DNA from: Luteipulveratus mongoliensis
GTDB lineage: Bacteria > Actinomycetota > Actinomycetes > Actinomycetales > Dermatophilaceae
Reading direction: 5' to 3'
Assembly (NCBI RefSeq): GCF_001190945.1
Contig: NZ_CP011112.1
Coordinates: 1,116,001-1,180,000 of the forward strand
Length of the DNA stretch: 64,000 bases
Shown here: positions 15,977 through 25,011 of the stretch, one piece after another
Numbering within the stretch: position 1 is the stretch's first letter
Layout: each line of letters starts with the position of its first letter
Program-made: the position numbers and the translations under genes
Notes under the pieces: model-generated
What the model saw: the letters and a program-made list of their open reading frames with translations, nothing else
What the model was told of the DNA's origin: nothing
The model's database searches: none

Positions 15977-15990
15977 GTGACCTGGATCAC
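15977..15990. promoter_or_regulatory. CRP/GlxR-like site GTGA-N6-TCAC
   Basis: TGTGACCTGGATCACG has the exact GTGA-N6-TCAC arrangement, 62 nt upstream of the SGNH esterase start. This suggests carbon-source control. Confidence 0.45.
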
Positions 15991-16028
15991 GTCAGAGCAC
16001 CTCAAAGACTTGGTCATGCGTGCAACCA

Positions 16029-16063
16029 CGAACGGCCCAGACCGAGGAGGTCTGGGCCGTTCG
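16029..16063 (-). terminator. Hairpin terminator after GH116 gene
   Basis: CGAACGGCCCAGACC (16029-16043) pairs perfectly with GGTCTGGGCCGTTCG (16049-16063) around GAGGA. It starts 17 nt beyond the GH116 stop. No T-tract is seen, as is common in high-GC actinobacteria. Confidence 0.8.
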
Positions 16064-16080
16064 CCGGTCATGCGACGTGA

Positions 16081-19000
16081 TCAGTACCGCAGCTGCACCC
16101 GCAGCTCCTGGCCCTGCCGGACCGCAACGGGCCGCGGCAGCTGGATCGTCGCGGTCGTCCCGGCGGTGGTGACCGATGCGCCAGCGACCTTCGGGTCCGC
16201 GCCGACCAGGCTGACCTGGCGCGTGCCGGCGGGAACCGACAGCGTCAGACGTTGCACGGTCAGCTCGCCGTGCCTGACCTTGATGCTGTCGCTCTGCGTA
16301 CGGCCCGAACGCTTCTGCGCGAACGTGCCCCACGACTGACCGGTGGAGAAGAACGACCGATGGTCCTGCGGCTTCCACGTCGGCTGGAACGTGATGGCCC
16401 GGTCCGGACCGCTGAAGGCGAAGCCTTGCGCGCCGGTCAGGAGCGACCAGGACGACAGGGTTCGCGCGTAGTACTTGCCGCACTCGTCGTCGCCGAACGG
16501 GCTCCCGGTGCCGTCGCCGGTGGAGCAGGGCTCCATGTCGATGTACGGGCCCGTGCGAGCGTGGCCGTCGTAGCGATCGCTGATCGCCTTGACGACCCCG
16601 AGCCCTTCAGCGGTCTGGCCCCGCTGCAGCATGAGCCCGGCCGCGGAGTACTCGAACCCGGACATCAGCTCGTCGTAGTAGAGCGGGGTGTTGGACGGCT
16701 GGTCCTTGCTCGGCCAGGTGATCATCTGCAGCCCGGCATCGGTCTCCAGGGCGTACTGCCGGAACTGGTGACTGTTGTTGTAGCCCGAGTAGGGCGTGTC
16801 CCCGAGCAGGTTGTCCTTGAAGTTGTTCGTGAAGAGCGACTTCGCGGCCTGGTCGGTGTGCTTGGTGTCGTAGATGTCGCCGAGCCCGAGCTGCGTGGAC
16901 CACCACTGGCCGAGCAGCATGTCGATCTCCGAGCCGTTGCCGTACGACGCGCCCTCGCCGTTGTTGATCTCGGTGTAGTACGACCCGTTGAAGTACTTCT
17001 TCTCACCGGTCTTACGTCCGTGGTCGTAGATCGAGCCGTACGACGTCGCGGTGTCTCCCTCACCGACGGCCTCCGCCATCTTTTGCGCCGCATGGACGGA
17101 TGCGAGGTACATCGATCCGAGCCACGAACCGTCCCCGGTCTCGCCGCCGTCCAGCGTCGTGTTGAAGGTGCCGGTCAGGATGCCGACGTGATCGGTGTCG
17201 CCGTGCCCGATGACGTAGTCCATGGCCCTCTTGATCGTCGGCCAATTCCGTTGCAACCAGGCCTTGTCCGTCGTCTGGTAGGTCCGGTACGCCGACAGGA
17301 TGACGCCGGTCTGGCCGTCCATGGTGAAGGTGCTGTCGCCGTTGAACCGCATCGGGATGAGGCCCGCACTGTCGGCGTTGTCGAGCCACTGCTCGGTCCA
17401 TCGACGACCGACCTCCGGCCAGAGCCAGGCCTGCGCCTGGGCGTAGTGGAAGACGTGGGTCGGCATGCCCGGGCAGCAGCCCCAGCCCTCACGTCCGCCG
17501 AAGAAGCCGTTCTTGGCCCACCAGACCGACGGCGAGTGCAGCACCGACGTGGCGGCCGAGACCCGGTCGATCAGGTAGCGCGGCAGGTTCGAGTCGTACA
17601 GCGCATCGTGATAGCCCTGCGTGTCACCGAGGAGCCGGTCGTAGTTGCCGAGGACGTACGACGACACGTCGTCCGCGGACGTCCACCAGTTCTCGTACTG
17701 ACGGCCCTCGCCGCCGTTGTAGTTCTGCGCATTCGGGAAGTGCCAGCTGAGCGCGACCGGCACGACGACCTGCTGGCCCGGCTTGAGGTTGACCCGCACG
17801 GAGAGGGCGCCGTCGACGGTGGTCCGTGGTGCCGGGCTGCTCGCCGTGGCAGGCCCGGTGAGCACGCCGTCCTTGTCGAAGTCGGACCGCAAGGAAGAGG
17901 ACGAGTCCCACGAGGCCGTGGACGACACGTCGTCGCCCAGGGCCGTGAGCGTCATGCTGCCTCCGCCGCGGCCGGTCATGCTCAGGCTGGTCCAGCGACC
18001 CTTGGCGCCCGTGCCGGTTCGTACGGCGGTGCGGTTGTCGCCGTACCCGTCGACCTCGCGGCTGTTGGCGCCACCGATCGTGTCGTACCCGTTGAATCCC
18101 ACAGCGTTCTGCTGAGCGGCGAGCAAGGACACCGAGACCGGCTTGTTGCTCGGGTTCTTGAGCGTGAACTTGTATACGGCAGTGGGGATTGCCGAGTCCT
18201 TCGTGTTGCCCGGGATCATCGGGTTGACGACGTCCTCGGACACGGTGACGGGCAGGCTGCGGTCGGTGAAGTCGTAGCCCAGCTGCGGGTACTCGCCCTG
18301 CTGGGTGAGCGACGTCATGCCGGGGAAGCTCCCGACTGCCGTGGTCTGAAGGGCTCGGGTGACCGGAGCGGCCCCGGCGGCCTGGGCGCGCACCGAGAAG
18401 AAGCTGTTGGGCACCCGTCCCTTGGTGTAGGTGTCCGGGGTGTTGTGCCACTTGTTGGACTGAAGCTGCCCGAGGTTGTTGAAGATCCACCAGGTCGGAC
18501 GTGCGCCGGTGCCGTCGTGCACGATGCCCGCCGAGCCGAGCGGACCGACGGCGAAGCGGGTGTCGCTGAGGTGATCGCCGCTGTAGGTGGCCGGCTTGCC
18601 CTTCGCCGTGAGGTCGACGTATGGACGGGCGAGGGTGAGGATCGCCTCGGACTGAGCACCGTCCGGGTCCAGTGCGGTGATGCGGTAGAAGTACGTGCGG
18701 TCGGCTTTGGCCGACCGGTCGGTGAAGGACGTACTCGTCGCGACAGCCAGCCGTCGGTACGGGCCCTCGATCGCATCAGCACGCTCGATCGCGTACCGAG
18801 TGGTCTTCGGGTCCGGTGCGGCGGTCCATCGCAGGACGACGGCATCCGAATTCCGTTGCACGCGAGGGGCCGTCGCCGCTGGCGGCACGTTCGCGCGTAC
18901 GGCATCGAGCGTGACGTGACCCCAGCCTCCGGTCGACTTGTCGACGACCTTGAGGACGACCTGCTGGCCGACCAGCTCGGTGGCGTCGAGGGTGCGGTAG

Positions 19001-19470
19001 GCCATCACCTCCGAGTCGTTGCCGTGGGCTCGTACGACCTCGTTCCCACATCCGTCGGGCGCGCTGGCCGAGTAGGTGCACAGCGCGACGTACGTGTTGG
19101 CGCCAGAGCCGCCGCCGACGAGCATCGAGACCGAGGGGCGCGACACCGTGAAGGGCGCCGACGTCACCGTGCCGGTGTACGCGTCGTCGGCCGAGCCGGT
19201 CGCCGTCTCCAGCGTCGACAGGAACCAGCGCCCTTCCTTGAGGTACGGCCGAGGCGAGTTGTGGTACGCCGCCCGGTCCGTGACCAGATGCCCGAAACTC
19301 CCTGCGGTTACTCGCCATCCGGCTGGCAGGGCCCCACTCTCGAAGCCTTCGATGAAGGGAGTGGTCGTCGTCTCTGCGGCTGACGACGCGATCCCCAGGA
19401 GTCCCGTAGAGGCAACGGTCGCACCTGTGATCGCGAACGCCAGCGCGGTGCGAGTGAGTCGCGCCCTCAC
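16081..19470 (-). CDS. Secreted GH116-family glycoside hydrolase with N-terminal accessory modules
   Basis: A very large (1129-residue) exported enzyme. Order: Sec signal (1-32), a beta-sandwich module beginning FIEGFESGALPAGW (about 35-190), a fibronectin-III-like module (about 195-280), a GBA2-type N-terminal domain (DTRFAVGPLGSAGIVHDG to about 620), and a GH116 (alpha/alpha)6 catalytic domain with GCCPGMPTHVFHYAQAQAWL and SEIDMLLGQWWSTQLGLG. GH116 enzymes are retaining beta-glucosidases, beta-xylosidases or N-acetylglucosaminidases; specificity is not clear. The start is a GTG overlapping the upstream RbsD/FucU-like stop (GTGA), so the two exported proteins are translationally coupled. Confidence 0.88.
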   Translation of the reverse strand: MRARLTRTALAFAITGATVASTGLLGIASSAAETTTTPFIEGFESGALPAGWRVTAGSFGHLVTDRAAYHNSPRPYLKEGRWFLSTLETATGSADDAYTGTVTSAPFTVSRPSVSMLVGGGSGANTYVALCTYSASAPDGCGNEVVRAHGNDSEVMAYRTLDATELVGQQVVLKVVDKSTGGWGHVTLDAVRANVPPAATAPRVQRNSDAVVLRWTAAPDPKTTRYAIERADAIEGPYRRLAVATSTSFTDRSAKADRTYFYRITALDPDGAQSEAILTLARPYVDLTAKGKPATYSGDHLSDTRFAVGPLGSAGIVHDGTGARPTWWIFNNLGQLQSNKWHNTPDTYTKGRVPNSFFSVRAQAAGAAPVTRALQTTAVGSFPGMTSLTQQGEYPQLGYDFTDRSLPVTVSEDVVNPMIPGNTKDSAIPTAVYKFTLKNPSNKPVSVSLLAAQQNAVGFNGYDTIGGANSREVDGYGDNRTAVRTGTGAKGRWTSLSMTGRGGGSMTLTALGDDVSSTASWDSSSSLRSDFDKDGVLTGPATASSPAPRTTVDGALSVRVNLKPGQQVVVPVALSWHFPNAQNYNGGEGRQYENWWTSADDVSSYVLGNYDRLLGDTQGYHDALYDSNLPRYLIDRVSAATSVLHSPSVWWAKNGFFGGREGWGCCPGMPTHVFHYAQAQAWLWPEVGRRWTEQWLDNADSAGLIPMRFNGDSTFTMDGQTGVILSAYRTYQTTDKAWLQRNWPTIKRAMDYVIGHGDTDHVGILTGTFNTTLDGGETGDGSWLGSMYLASVHAAQKMAEAVGEGDTATSYGSIYDHGRKTGEKKYFNGSYYTEINNGEGASYGNGSEIDMLLGQWWSTQLGLGDIYDTKHTDQAAKSLFTNNFKDNLLGDTPYSGYNNSHQFRQYALETDAGLQMITWPSKDQPSNTPLYYDELMSGFEYSAAGLMLQRGQTAEGLGVVKAISDRYDGHARTGPYIDMEPCSTGDGTGSPFGDDECGKYYARTLSSWSLLTGAQGFAFSGPDRAITFQPTWKPQDHRSFFSTGQSWGTFAQKRSGRTQSDSIKVRHGELTVQRLTLSVPAGTRQVSLVGADPKVAGASVTTAGTTATIQLPRPVAVRQGQELRVQLRY

Positions 19471-20078
19471 TGGCCCTGCTCCATCAGCTTGCGCAGCTCA
19501 GTCTCGCGCTGCGGGTCCCAGTACTTCGCGTCCAGCTCGAAGAACACGGACGTGTACGGCAACGTCATGGTGGTCTTCAGGACGATCACGTTGAACTGCT
19601 TGCCCGCGGTGTCGAGCTTGCTGATCAGGTCCGCGTGCAGGACCGGCTTGACCTCCTGGCTGCCCAAGATCTTCTTCAGGTCCGCGCGGTAGGACGTGAT
19701 GCCGGGAGCGGACTTCTCGGGGACGTACGACAGCTCCTTGTCGACCTGTACGTGCGGCTTGACGTGCTTCTGCTGGTCCAGCAGCGCGACGACGTCGCGC
19801 ACGACCTGGGCCTGCCCGGCGTTCGTGACGATCGTCGTCACGCCGGCGCTGGTCTGCTGCGGGTACGCCGAGTCGGCGACGACGATCCAGTTGCGGTGAC
19901 CGAGTGAGGGCAGAGCCTGGGTCAGCTGACGCTTCCAGCTCTGCTGGTGGGTCGGGTGGGAGGAGGTTGTGCTGGGGCCTGGGGTGGTCGAGCCCTCGGC
20001 GGTCGCGAGCGTTCCGGTGGCGAGCAGGGCGACCGCGGCGAGGGGAGCGGCGACCTTGAGGGCGTTGCGAGTCTGCAT
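19467..20078 (-). CDS. Exported RbsD/FucU-like protein
   Basis: A 203-residue protein with a Sec signal peptide (VAAPLAAVALLATGTLATA). The segment ALPSLGHRNWIVVADSAYPQ strongly resembles the start of RbsD/FucU sugar mutarotases, and TMTLPYTSVFFELDAKYW matches their C-terminal half. Cytoplasmic relatives interconvert sugar anomers and have no signal peptide. Here the exported version is translationally coupled to a secreted GH116 glycosidase, so mutarotation of the released sugar is a reasonable hypothesis. Family assignment is by motif memory and needs a profile search. Confidence 0.7.
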   Translation of the reverse strand: MQTRNALKVAAPLAAVALLATGTLATAEGSTTPGPSTTSSHPTHQQSWKRQLTQALPSLGHRNWIVVADSAYPQQTSAGVTTIVTNAGQAQVVRDVVALLDQQKHVKPHVQVDKELSYVPEKSAPGITSYRADLKKILGSQEVKPVLHADLISKLDTAGKQFNVIVLKTTMTLPYTSVFFELDAKYWDPQRETELRKLMEQGQ

Positions 20079-20218
20079 GGCTAGAACTCCGATGTTTGAC
20101 GGTCAAGACGGGCGTCTCGGGCGCAAAACGGGGATGCAGCGGCGTGCTTAGCGCCCATACATCGGAGGACTGTAGCGTGATGTGGACCACAGCGGGAAGC
20201 AACTGTTATCGATCACAA

Positions 20219-20234
20219 CGGACGGAAACGTCCG
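20219..20234 (-). terminator. Short GNRA-like hairpin after SGNH gene
   Basis: CGGACG-GAAA-CGTCCG (20219-20234) lies 13 nt beyond the SGNH esterase stop on the minus strand and ahead of the RbsD-like operon promoter. It is a candidate terminator for the lipase-GH20-esterase operon. Confidence 0.55.
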
Positions 20235-20246
20235 CCGGTCAGCGGG

Positions 20247-21155
20247 TCAGCGCGTCCTCACGGCGGCCAGGAGGGCATCGGCCAAGCCCTGCTCGCCTCT
20301 CGCGTTGGGATGCAGCACCGACGCCGGTGCGGCCGGGATGAGTGGTTCGATCCATCTCTGCGCAGGGGCCTGACACGGATCGTGGCCGATGCTCGGTGTG
20401 TACGTGTCGACGTAGGTCACGTGATGGGCTGCTGCTCGAGCGGCCAGCACGCCGTTCAGGCGCTTGAAGCTGTTGCGGAGGTACTGCGTGTCCGAGGGCG
20501 TCACGGGTACGAGCGGCCAGCACCCGCCACCCGCGGCCGGGAAGATCGCCGGGTACCCGACGACGAAGATCCGCGCGTGCGGGGCCTTCGTCCTCACCGC
20601 AGAGATCACCCGATCGAACTTCGGTGCCGTGGCATCGATGCGCAGGGCAATCTGGTCGACGCCGTCCTTGACGTAGTGGTCCTGACATGGCGAGCCGATC
20701 GGGAAGAGGCTGACACAGGCGCCCATCAGCTCACTCGTCTTGATGTCATTGGCTCCGAACCCGATGCTCACCATGGTGGCGTCTGCGGTCACGGCCGCCA
20801 GCTGTGGTGGAGCGGTGCCGAGCACGACCCCGTCGGTGACCTGGGGCGCGAAGACGTGGTCGGTCGCCGCACTGCTGCAGCCCACATCCTTGAGCGTGAT
20901 CGACAAGGCGGCGGCGACCCGATGCGGGTAGTTGCCGTCCGTCTGGAGGCAGCCTGGCGTGTGCGAGGTCAGCGTGCCGACGAAGGGTCCGGCGACGTAC
21001 GAATCACCTAGTGCGACATAGCGGCCCGCTGCGTCCTCGCGTGATCCGGTGCCCGCGACGGCGGCTGGTGTGCTCACGGCACTCGCGAGGGCGACTGCAG
21101 CAGCCATCAACCCGATACGGCGGCGGCCGCTGGTCACGCGTGTTCTGTGCGGCAT
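20247..21155 (-). CDS. Secreted SGNH-family esterase/lipase, second paralogue
   Basis: A 302-residue exported esterase with signal peptide RRRIGLMAAAVALASAVSTP. Catalytic blocks are ALGDSYVAG, GFGANDIK and VLHPNARGEQG near the C-terminus, with cysteine-containing loops as in the paralogue at 15060-15914. The ATG at 21155 follows GAGAGG and directly begins the signal peptide. It is the last gene of an apparent operon lipase-GH20-SGNH: the gap to GH20 is 34 nt. The paralogues share architecture and ending but are well diverged. Confidence 0.92.
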   Translation of the reverse strand: MPHRTRVTSGRRRIGLMAAAVALASAVSTPAAVAGTGSREDAAGRYVALGDSYVAGPFVGTLTSHTPGCLQTDGNYPHRVAAALSITLKDVGCSSAATDHVFAPQVTDGVVLGTAPPQLAAVTADATMVSIGFGANDIKTSELMGACVSLFPIGSPCQDHYVKDGVDQIALRIDATAPKFDRVISAVRTKAPHARIFVVGYPAIFPAAGGGCWPLVPVTPSDTQYLRNSFKRLNGVLAARAAAHHVTYVDTYTPSIGHDPCQAPAQRWIEPLIPAAPASVLHPNARGEQGLADALLAAVRTR

Positions 21156-21189
21156 GGGTCGGCCCTCTCGCGATGTGATGGGGCCCCGC

Positions 21190-22722
21190 TCAGTCGGGAG
21201 CGTGGCCGACGGCGTTGATATTGGTGATGAACGAGGCGTACAGCCAGGGGTGCTTCGTGCCCAACGTCTTCTGTGCCATGACCTGCAGCCGATGGAACAA
21301 CGCCTCTTCGATCTGGGTCTCGGTCTGCGGTGCGGGGTCATCGCACCAGAGGGCGAGGCGGGAGCCGAGGTTCTTGCTCTCGTCCTCGGGCCGCAGGCGT
21401 GAACCGTCGACTGAGAGAGCGGCATCCCAGGTGTCGTACATGACGGCGGGGTGGGTGTTGAACGGTGAGGCCCAGCCGCCGAGGGTGTAGTTCGTCGGGG
21501 TGAAGGGCACGTTCATGACGGTGTGGCCCTGATCGACCAGCTGCTGGAGGCTGTACGCCGGCCCGAACCACGGTGGAGGGCCGCTCCTGGACCAGTGCTC
21601 GATCACGATGTCGGTGTCTACCTTGATCGTGGCACCGCCGGGAGCCATTCCGTCGTTCCACGCATGCGCCGTCTTGCCGTGCGCGCGCACGATGGCGTTC
21701 GCCCAGTTGAAGTAGCCGTGGTAGGTGTCCTTGCCGGTGGCATTCGGGCCGAACTTCGTTCTCGCGTAAGCCTGTAGCTGGGGGTAGTCGTCGTAGTTCG
21801 TGACGTACTCGTCCGCGCCGATGTGCCAGTACTTGCCGGGGAACATCGGCAGGAACTCGCGCATCAGGTCGCCCATGAGGTCGTACGCAGCGGGCTTGGA
21901 CAGGTCGATCAGCTCAGGCGCCACAGTCCCGCTCTTGCTGACCAGCCGCAGCTCGGGGTGAGCATCGAGGATCGGGGTCAGGTGCGCGGGGAAGTCCAGC
22001 TCGGGCCGGATCCGCACGTTGTAGCGGTCGGCGTAGGCGATGAGGTCGCGCATCTCGGCCTGCGTGTAGTGCTGCGGCGACACGACTTCCGGGTGGGTGG
22101 TGCTCTCCAGCCGCATGCCGTTGACGTCGTTGAGATGGAGGTGCAGGTAGTTGAGCTTGAGATAGGAGATCTCGCGAATCTGCCTGCGCAAGAAGGGAAT
22201 CGAGAGGAACTTCCGTCCGGTGTCGACCAGCAGGCCGCGTTCCGGGTACGACGGCCAGTCGGTGGCCGTGCCACCAGCCACCGTCCAGCCCTGCCGCAGC
22301 CACTGCAGCACCGAGCGGGAGCCGTAGAACACGCCTGAACGCTCGGGGGCGGTGACCTTCAGGATGGGACCGGACGCCACGCGGTGGCGCTCGCTCGACG
22401 ATGACCCGGCCACGGCGCCGAGGCCGAGCAGGATGTCCCCAGGTCTGGCATCGCCGACTGTCGTGCTGACGGGGACACCGGTGACGGTGCGCAGGTCGGC
22501 GGCGAAATCCGTTGCCAACCGGGACAGCTCGGCTTCATCCGCCCGGGCGATGACCACCCTTGTGCCCTGACCGAAGGCGTACGGCGAAGGGCCCGCGGTC
22601 CACTGCCGCAGGACCGGCAAGGTGGTCGGGGCCGCCACGGCCGCGGCCGCCGTCCTCACCCCGATCGGGGCAAGGACGGCCGATCCGGCCAGGCTCAGTG
22701 CAGCTCGCCGAGACAGCTTCAT
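21190..22722 (-). CDS. Secreted GH20 beta-N-acetylhexosaminidase
   Basis: A 510-residue exported hydrolase with a Tat-type signal (KLSRRAALSLAGSAVLAP), a small GH20b domain (about 40-155) and the TIM-barrel catalytic domain with RGLLVDTGRKFLS, YLHLHLNDVNGMRL and the catalytic Asp304-Glu305 pair in HIGADEYV. GH20 enzymes remove terminal GlcNAc/GalNAc using the substrate acetamido group. The canonical HLTDDQ stretch is replaced by HLNDVNG, suggesting a divergent substrate pocket. It starts 3 nt after the lipase stop and precedes the SGNH esterase, so the three exported hydrolases form an operon. Confidence 0.92.
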   Translation of the reverse strand: MKLSRRAALSLAGSAVLAPIGVRTAAAAVAAPTTLPVLRQWTAGPSPYAFGQGTRVVIARADEAELSRLATDFAADLRTVTGVPVSTTVGDARPGDILLGLGAVAGSSSSERHRVASGPILKVTAPERSGVFYGSRSVLQWLRQGWTVAGGTATDWPSYPERGLLVDTGRKFLSIPFLRRQIREISYLKLNYLHLHLNDVNGMRLESTTHPEVVSPQHYTQAEMRDLIAYADRYNVRIRPELDFPAHLTPILDAHPELRLVSKSGTVAPELIDLSKPAAYDLMGDLMREFLPMFPGKYWHIGADEYVTNYDDYPQLQAYARTKFGPNATGKDTYHGYFNWANAIVRAHGKTAHAWNDGMAPGGATIKVDTDIVIEHWSRSGPPPWFGPAYSLQQLVDQGHTVMNVPFTPTNYTLGGWASPFNTHPAVMYDTWDAALSVDGSRLRPEDESKNLGSRLALWCDDPAPQTETQIEEALFHRLQVMAQKTLGTKHPWLYASFITNINAVGHAPD

Positions 22723-22725
22723 GGA

Positions 22726-23490
22726 TCAGATGGCGAAGCAGTTCATCTGCACGGGCTTGTTGGCCAGGGCATCCATCACACCGTCGGCGATGGTGCCGTC
22801 GAGGGCGGAGAGCTGATGCTCCACGAAGCGCAGGGGGCACTGGTCCTGAAGCAGGATGTTGGTTGCGCCGTCCTTCAGCTTGGCGTTGTCGATCGGCACG
22901 ACGACCTCGTCCCAGCTGCTGCGGAACGTCGTGTACTTGACCGACCCGATGGTGTCGCTACCGGCGTTCAGGTCGTTGAGGAAGTCGGAGCCGATGGCCA
23001 TCTGCTCGCACGACACGAGTCCGACGCAGTTGAGGATCTTGGCCCAGTTCGCTCTGTTGGTGCCGTAGTTCGGCCCCGCGACCGTGACGAGATGGTCGAC
23101 CTTGGCGTCGCCTCCGAGGGACTTCACGTAGTACCGGCTGGTCAGGGAGCCCATGGACAGCCCCACGAGGTCGACCTTGGTGGCTCCGGTCTCCTTGAGC
23201 ACCTTGTCGACCATGACTCCGAGGTCCTGGGCCCCGACCGTGATGTCACCGGTGCCGCTGTCGCGGCTCGCGGCGGTGTAGTACGCCTTGGTGCCGTTGG
23301 CCTGGAGACGGGCCGCCAGCGGCAGACCGCCGATCGCGGGGGAGCTGAATCCGGCGACCACGATCACCGGGTTGGCTGCGGCCACAGGCTGGGCGGCGGC
23401 GGTCGCACCTCCGGCCATCGCCAGGCTGCCGGCTGCGACGCCCGTGATCATGCCGCTGGTGATGAGGCTCTTCAACATGGGAATCACCAT
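22726..23490 (-). CDS. Secreted lipase, Lipase_2/EstA-type alpha/beta hydrolase
   Basis: About 254 residues. A signal peptide (LITSGMITGVAAGSLAMAG) is followed by the class-2 lipase core NPVIVVAGFSS and the nucleophile elbow VDLVGLSMGSL with Ser112, then SRYYVKSLGG and VAGPNYGT. The catalytic His is probably in FVEHQLSALDG. It is paralogous to the lipase at 25012-25716, which shares the MGSLxSRYYxKxLGG pattern. Starts at 23490 or 23478 are both possible; neither has a strong ribosome binding site. It is the first gene of the lipase-GH20-SGNH operon and is divergent from a PucR-type regulator. Confidence 0.88.
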   Translation of the reverse strand: MVIPMLKSLITSGMITGVAAGSLAMAGGATAAAQPVAAANPVIVVAGFSSPAIGGLPLAARLQANGTKAYYTAASRDSGTGDITVGAQDLGVMVDKVLKETGATKVDLVGLSMGSLTSRYYVKSLGGDAKVDHLVTVAGPNYGTNRANWAKILNCVGLVSCEQMAIGSDFLNDLNAGSDTIGSVKYTTFRSSWDEVVVPIDNAKLKDGATNILLQDQCPLRFVEHQLSALDGTIADGVMDALANKPVQMNCFAI

Positions 23491-23621
23491 GTCTTTCGCT
23501 CGGGGACGCGATGTCTCGCGATGGCGCCGGCCAGGGGAAGGGTGGTCGACGTACCGTAAGTGAACCGTGCACAGGGAACGATCGACATACTGGCGGGTCA
23601 CATTGGCTAGATTGACCAGGC

Positions 23622-24893
23622 ATGACCGGTCGCGTGTGTGATACGTCACAAATGCTCAGCGATGCTGTGGTCGCAAGTGAGTCCGTACGGCTCCTGCGAG
23701 AGTCGCGCGAAGCCTTGTCCCTGGGCACGCTGAACGAGCTCGTCCGCGAGATGCCCGAGTACAGCGCGCTCACCGATGAGCAGCTGTACGGCGACGTCCT
23801 GGCGGTGTGCCGAACCTGCATCGACACCTTCGTCGATGCGTTCCTGTCCGACGGCGGCATCGCCAATGTGCATCTGGTGACCCTGCGCCGCTCGGCCGCC
23901 CATGCTGCGGCCGACGGGGTCCCGATGGCGGAGATGATGCGCGTCTACCACCTCGCTGTTCGCACAGCGATCCAGTTCTCGGGCGACCGTCCACGGGCGA
24001 ACCCCCAGGACACCCTCGCGCTCGCCAAGAGCGGCATGGTGTTCCTCGAGCTCGTGACGACCACGCTGGCCGAGGGCTACGCGGAGGCCCGCGAGCTGGC
24101 CGTTGATGATGCTCAGGAGGCTCGAATCAGGTTGGGGATGGACCTGATCGAGAACAAGGACGAGGGCCAGGTGCGGGAGAGTGCGGTCCGCGCGGGAGTC
24201 GATCTGGCCGGCGAGTACGCCGTGATCGCCGTCGGACTGCCGTCCGCGCAGGTCGGAGCTGCAGTGCGTGCCTCCGACGAGGTGCGTCAACGCGTGCTTG
24301 CGGCCCGGGACCTGCGACGGCTGTGCAAGGACGCCCTGCCCCTCCTGGGCACCAACGCGCTGTGGGTGCCTCGCGGACAGGGCGCACTCGTCCTCGTCCC
24401 GCTCGATCACGGTGGACTCACCTGGGATGCGGCTCTTGCGCAGCTCAGGGAAACGCTGGGCGCACGGCACCAGGACATGCACGCGGGAGTGGTCCGCAGC
24501 GAATGGCCGTGCGACACCTTCGCCGAGGCTGCACGGATGGCGTCGCGCATCCGCGACGTCGCCCGGGACAGCCGTCGCGCTGCGGGACTGTACGAGCTCG
24601 CCGACGTGGCATGGGAGCTCCAGCTCTCTCACTCCGGCCCAGCCCAGTCGGCTCTCGCAGAGCTGGTCGCGCCCGTCCTGGAGCGGCCGGACCTCGTCGA
24701 GACGCTCGATGCCTACGTGACCTTCGATGGCCACCGCACGCGTTGCGCTCGGGCCCTCGGGGTGCACCCCAACACGGTCGACAACCGTCTGGCGCGCATC
24801 GCCGATCTGACGGACCGCGACCCCACGCGGCCGGGTGATCTCGCGTTCTTGGTCGCGGCGGTCACGGCCAGTCGGCTCGTGCGCCGAACCTGA
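23622..24893 (+). CDS. PucR/CdaR family transcriptional regulator
   Basis: About 423 residues: an N-terminal all-helical RsbR-like region, a GGDEF-like/CdaR middle domain, and a C-terminal PucR helix-turn-helix YVTFDGHRTRCARALGVHPNTVDNRLARI. Members respond to metabolites such as purines, glycerate or proline. It lies between the secreted lipase-GH20-esterase operon (divergent) and a second lipase gene (downstream, same strand) and may control both; this is positional inference. The start is either 23622 or 23652. A near-palindrome TGTGATACGTCACA (23637-23650) lies between them, suggesting the later start and an operator before it. Confidence 0.85.
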   Translation: MTGRVCDTSQMLSDAVVASESVRLLRESREALSLGTLNELVREMPEYSALTDEQLYGDVLAVCRTCIDTFVDAFLSDGGIANVHLVTLRRSAAHAAADGVPMAEMMRVYHLAVRTAIQFSGDRPRANPQDTLALAKSGMVFLELVTTTLAEGYAEARELAVDDAQEARIRLGMDLIENKDEGQVRESAVRAGVDLAGEYAVIAVGLPSAQVGAAVRASDEVRQRVLAARDLRRLCKDALPLLGTNALWVPRGQGALVLVPLDHGGLTWDAALAQLRETLGARHQDMHAGVVRSEWPCDTFAEAARMASRIRDVARDSRRAAGLYELADVAWELQLSHSGPAQSALAELVAPVLERPDLVETLDAYVTFDGHRTRCARALGVHPNTVDNRLARIADLTDRDPTRPGDLAFLVAAVTASRLVRRT

Positions 24894-25011
24894 CGCGCCG
24901 TTGCAAGCAGATCGCAAGCATCCGCCAGATGGCGGATGACTCCGACGTTCATCCGGCGTGTGCTGGACCTCCGAGCTCGGGCACGGCCCGGGCCCCGTCG
25001 AAGGAGTTGTC

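Noticed and set aside
16252-19383. A 1043-residue open frame on the plus strand, antisense to the GH116 gene
   Set aside because: It is a composition shadow: no start signal, no recognisable motifs, and the opposite strand encodes a signal peptide, accessory modules and a clear GH116 domain.
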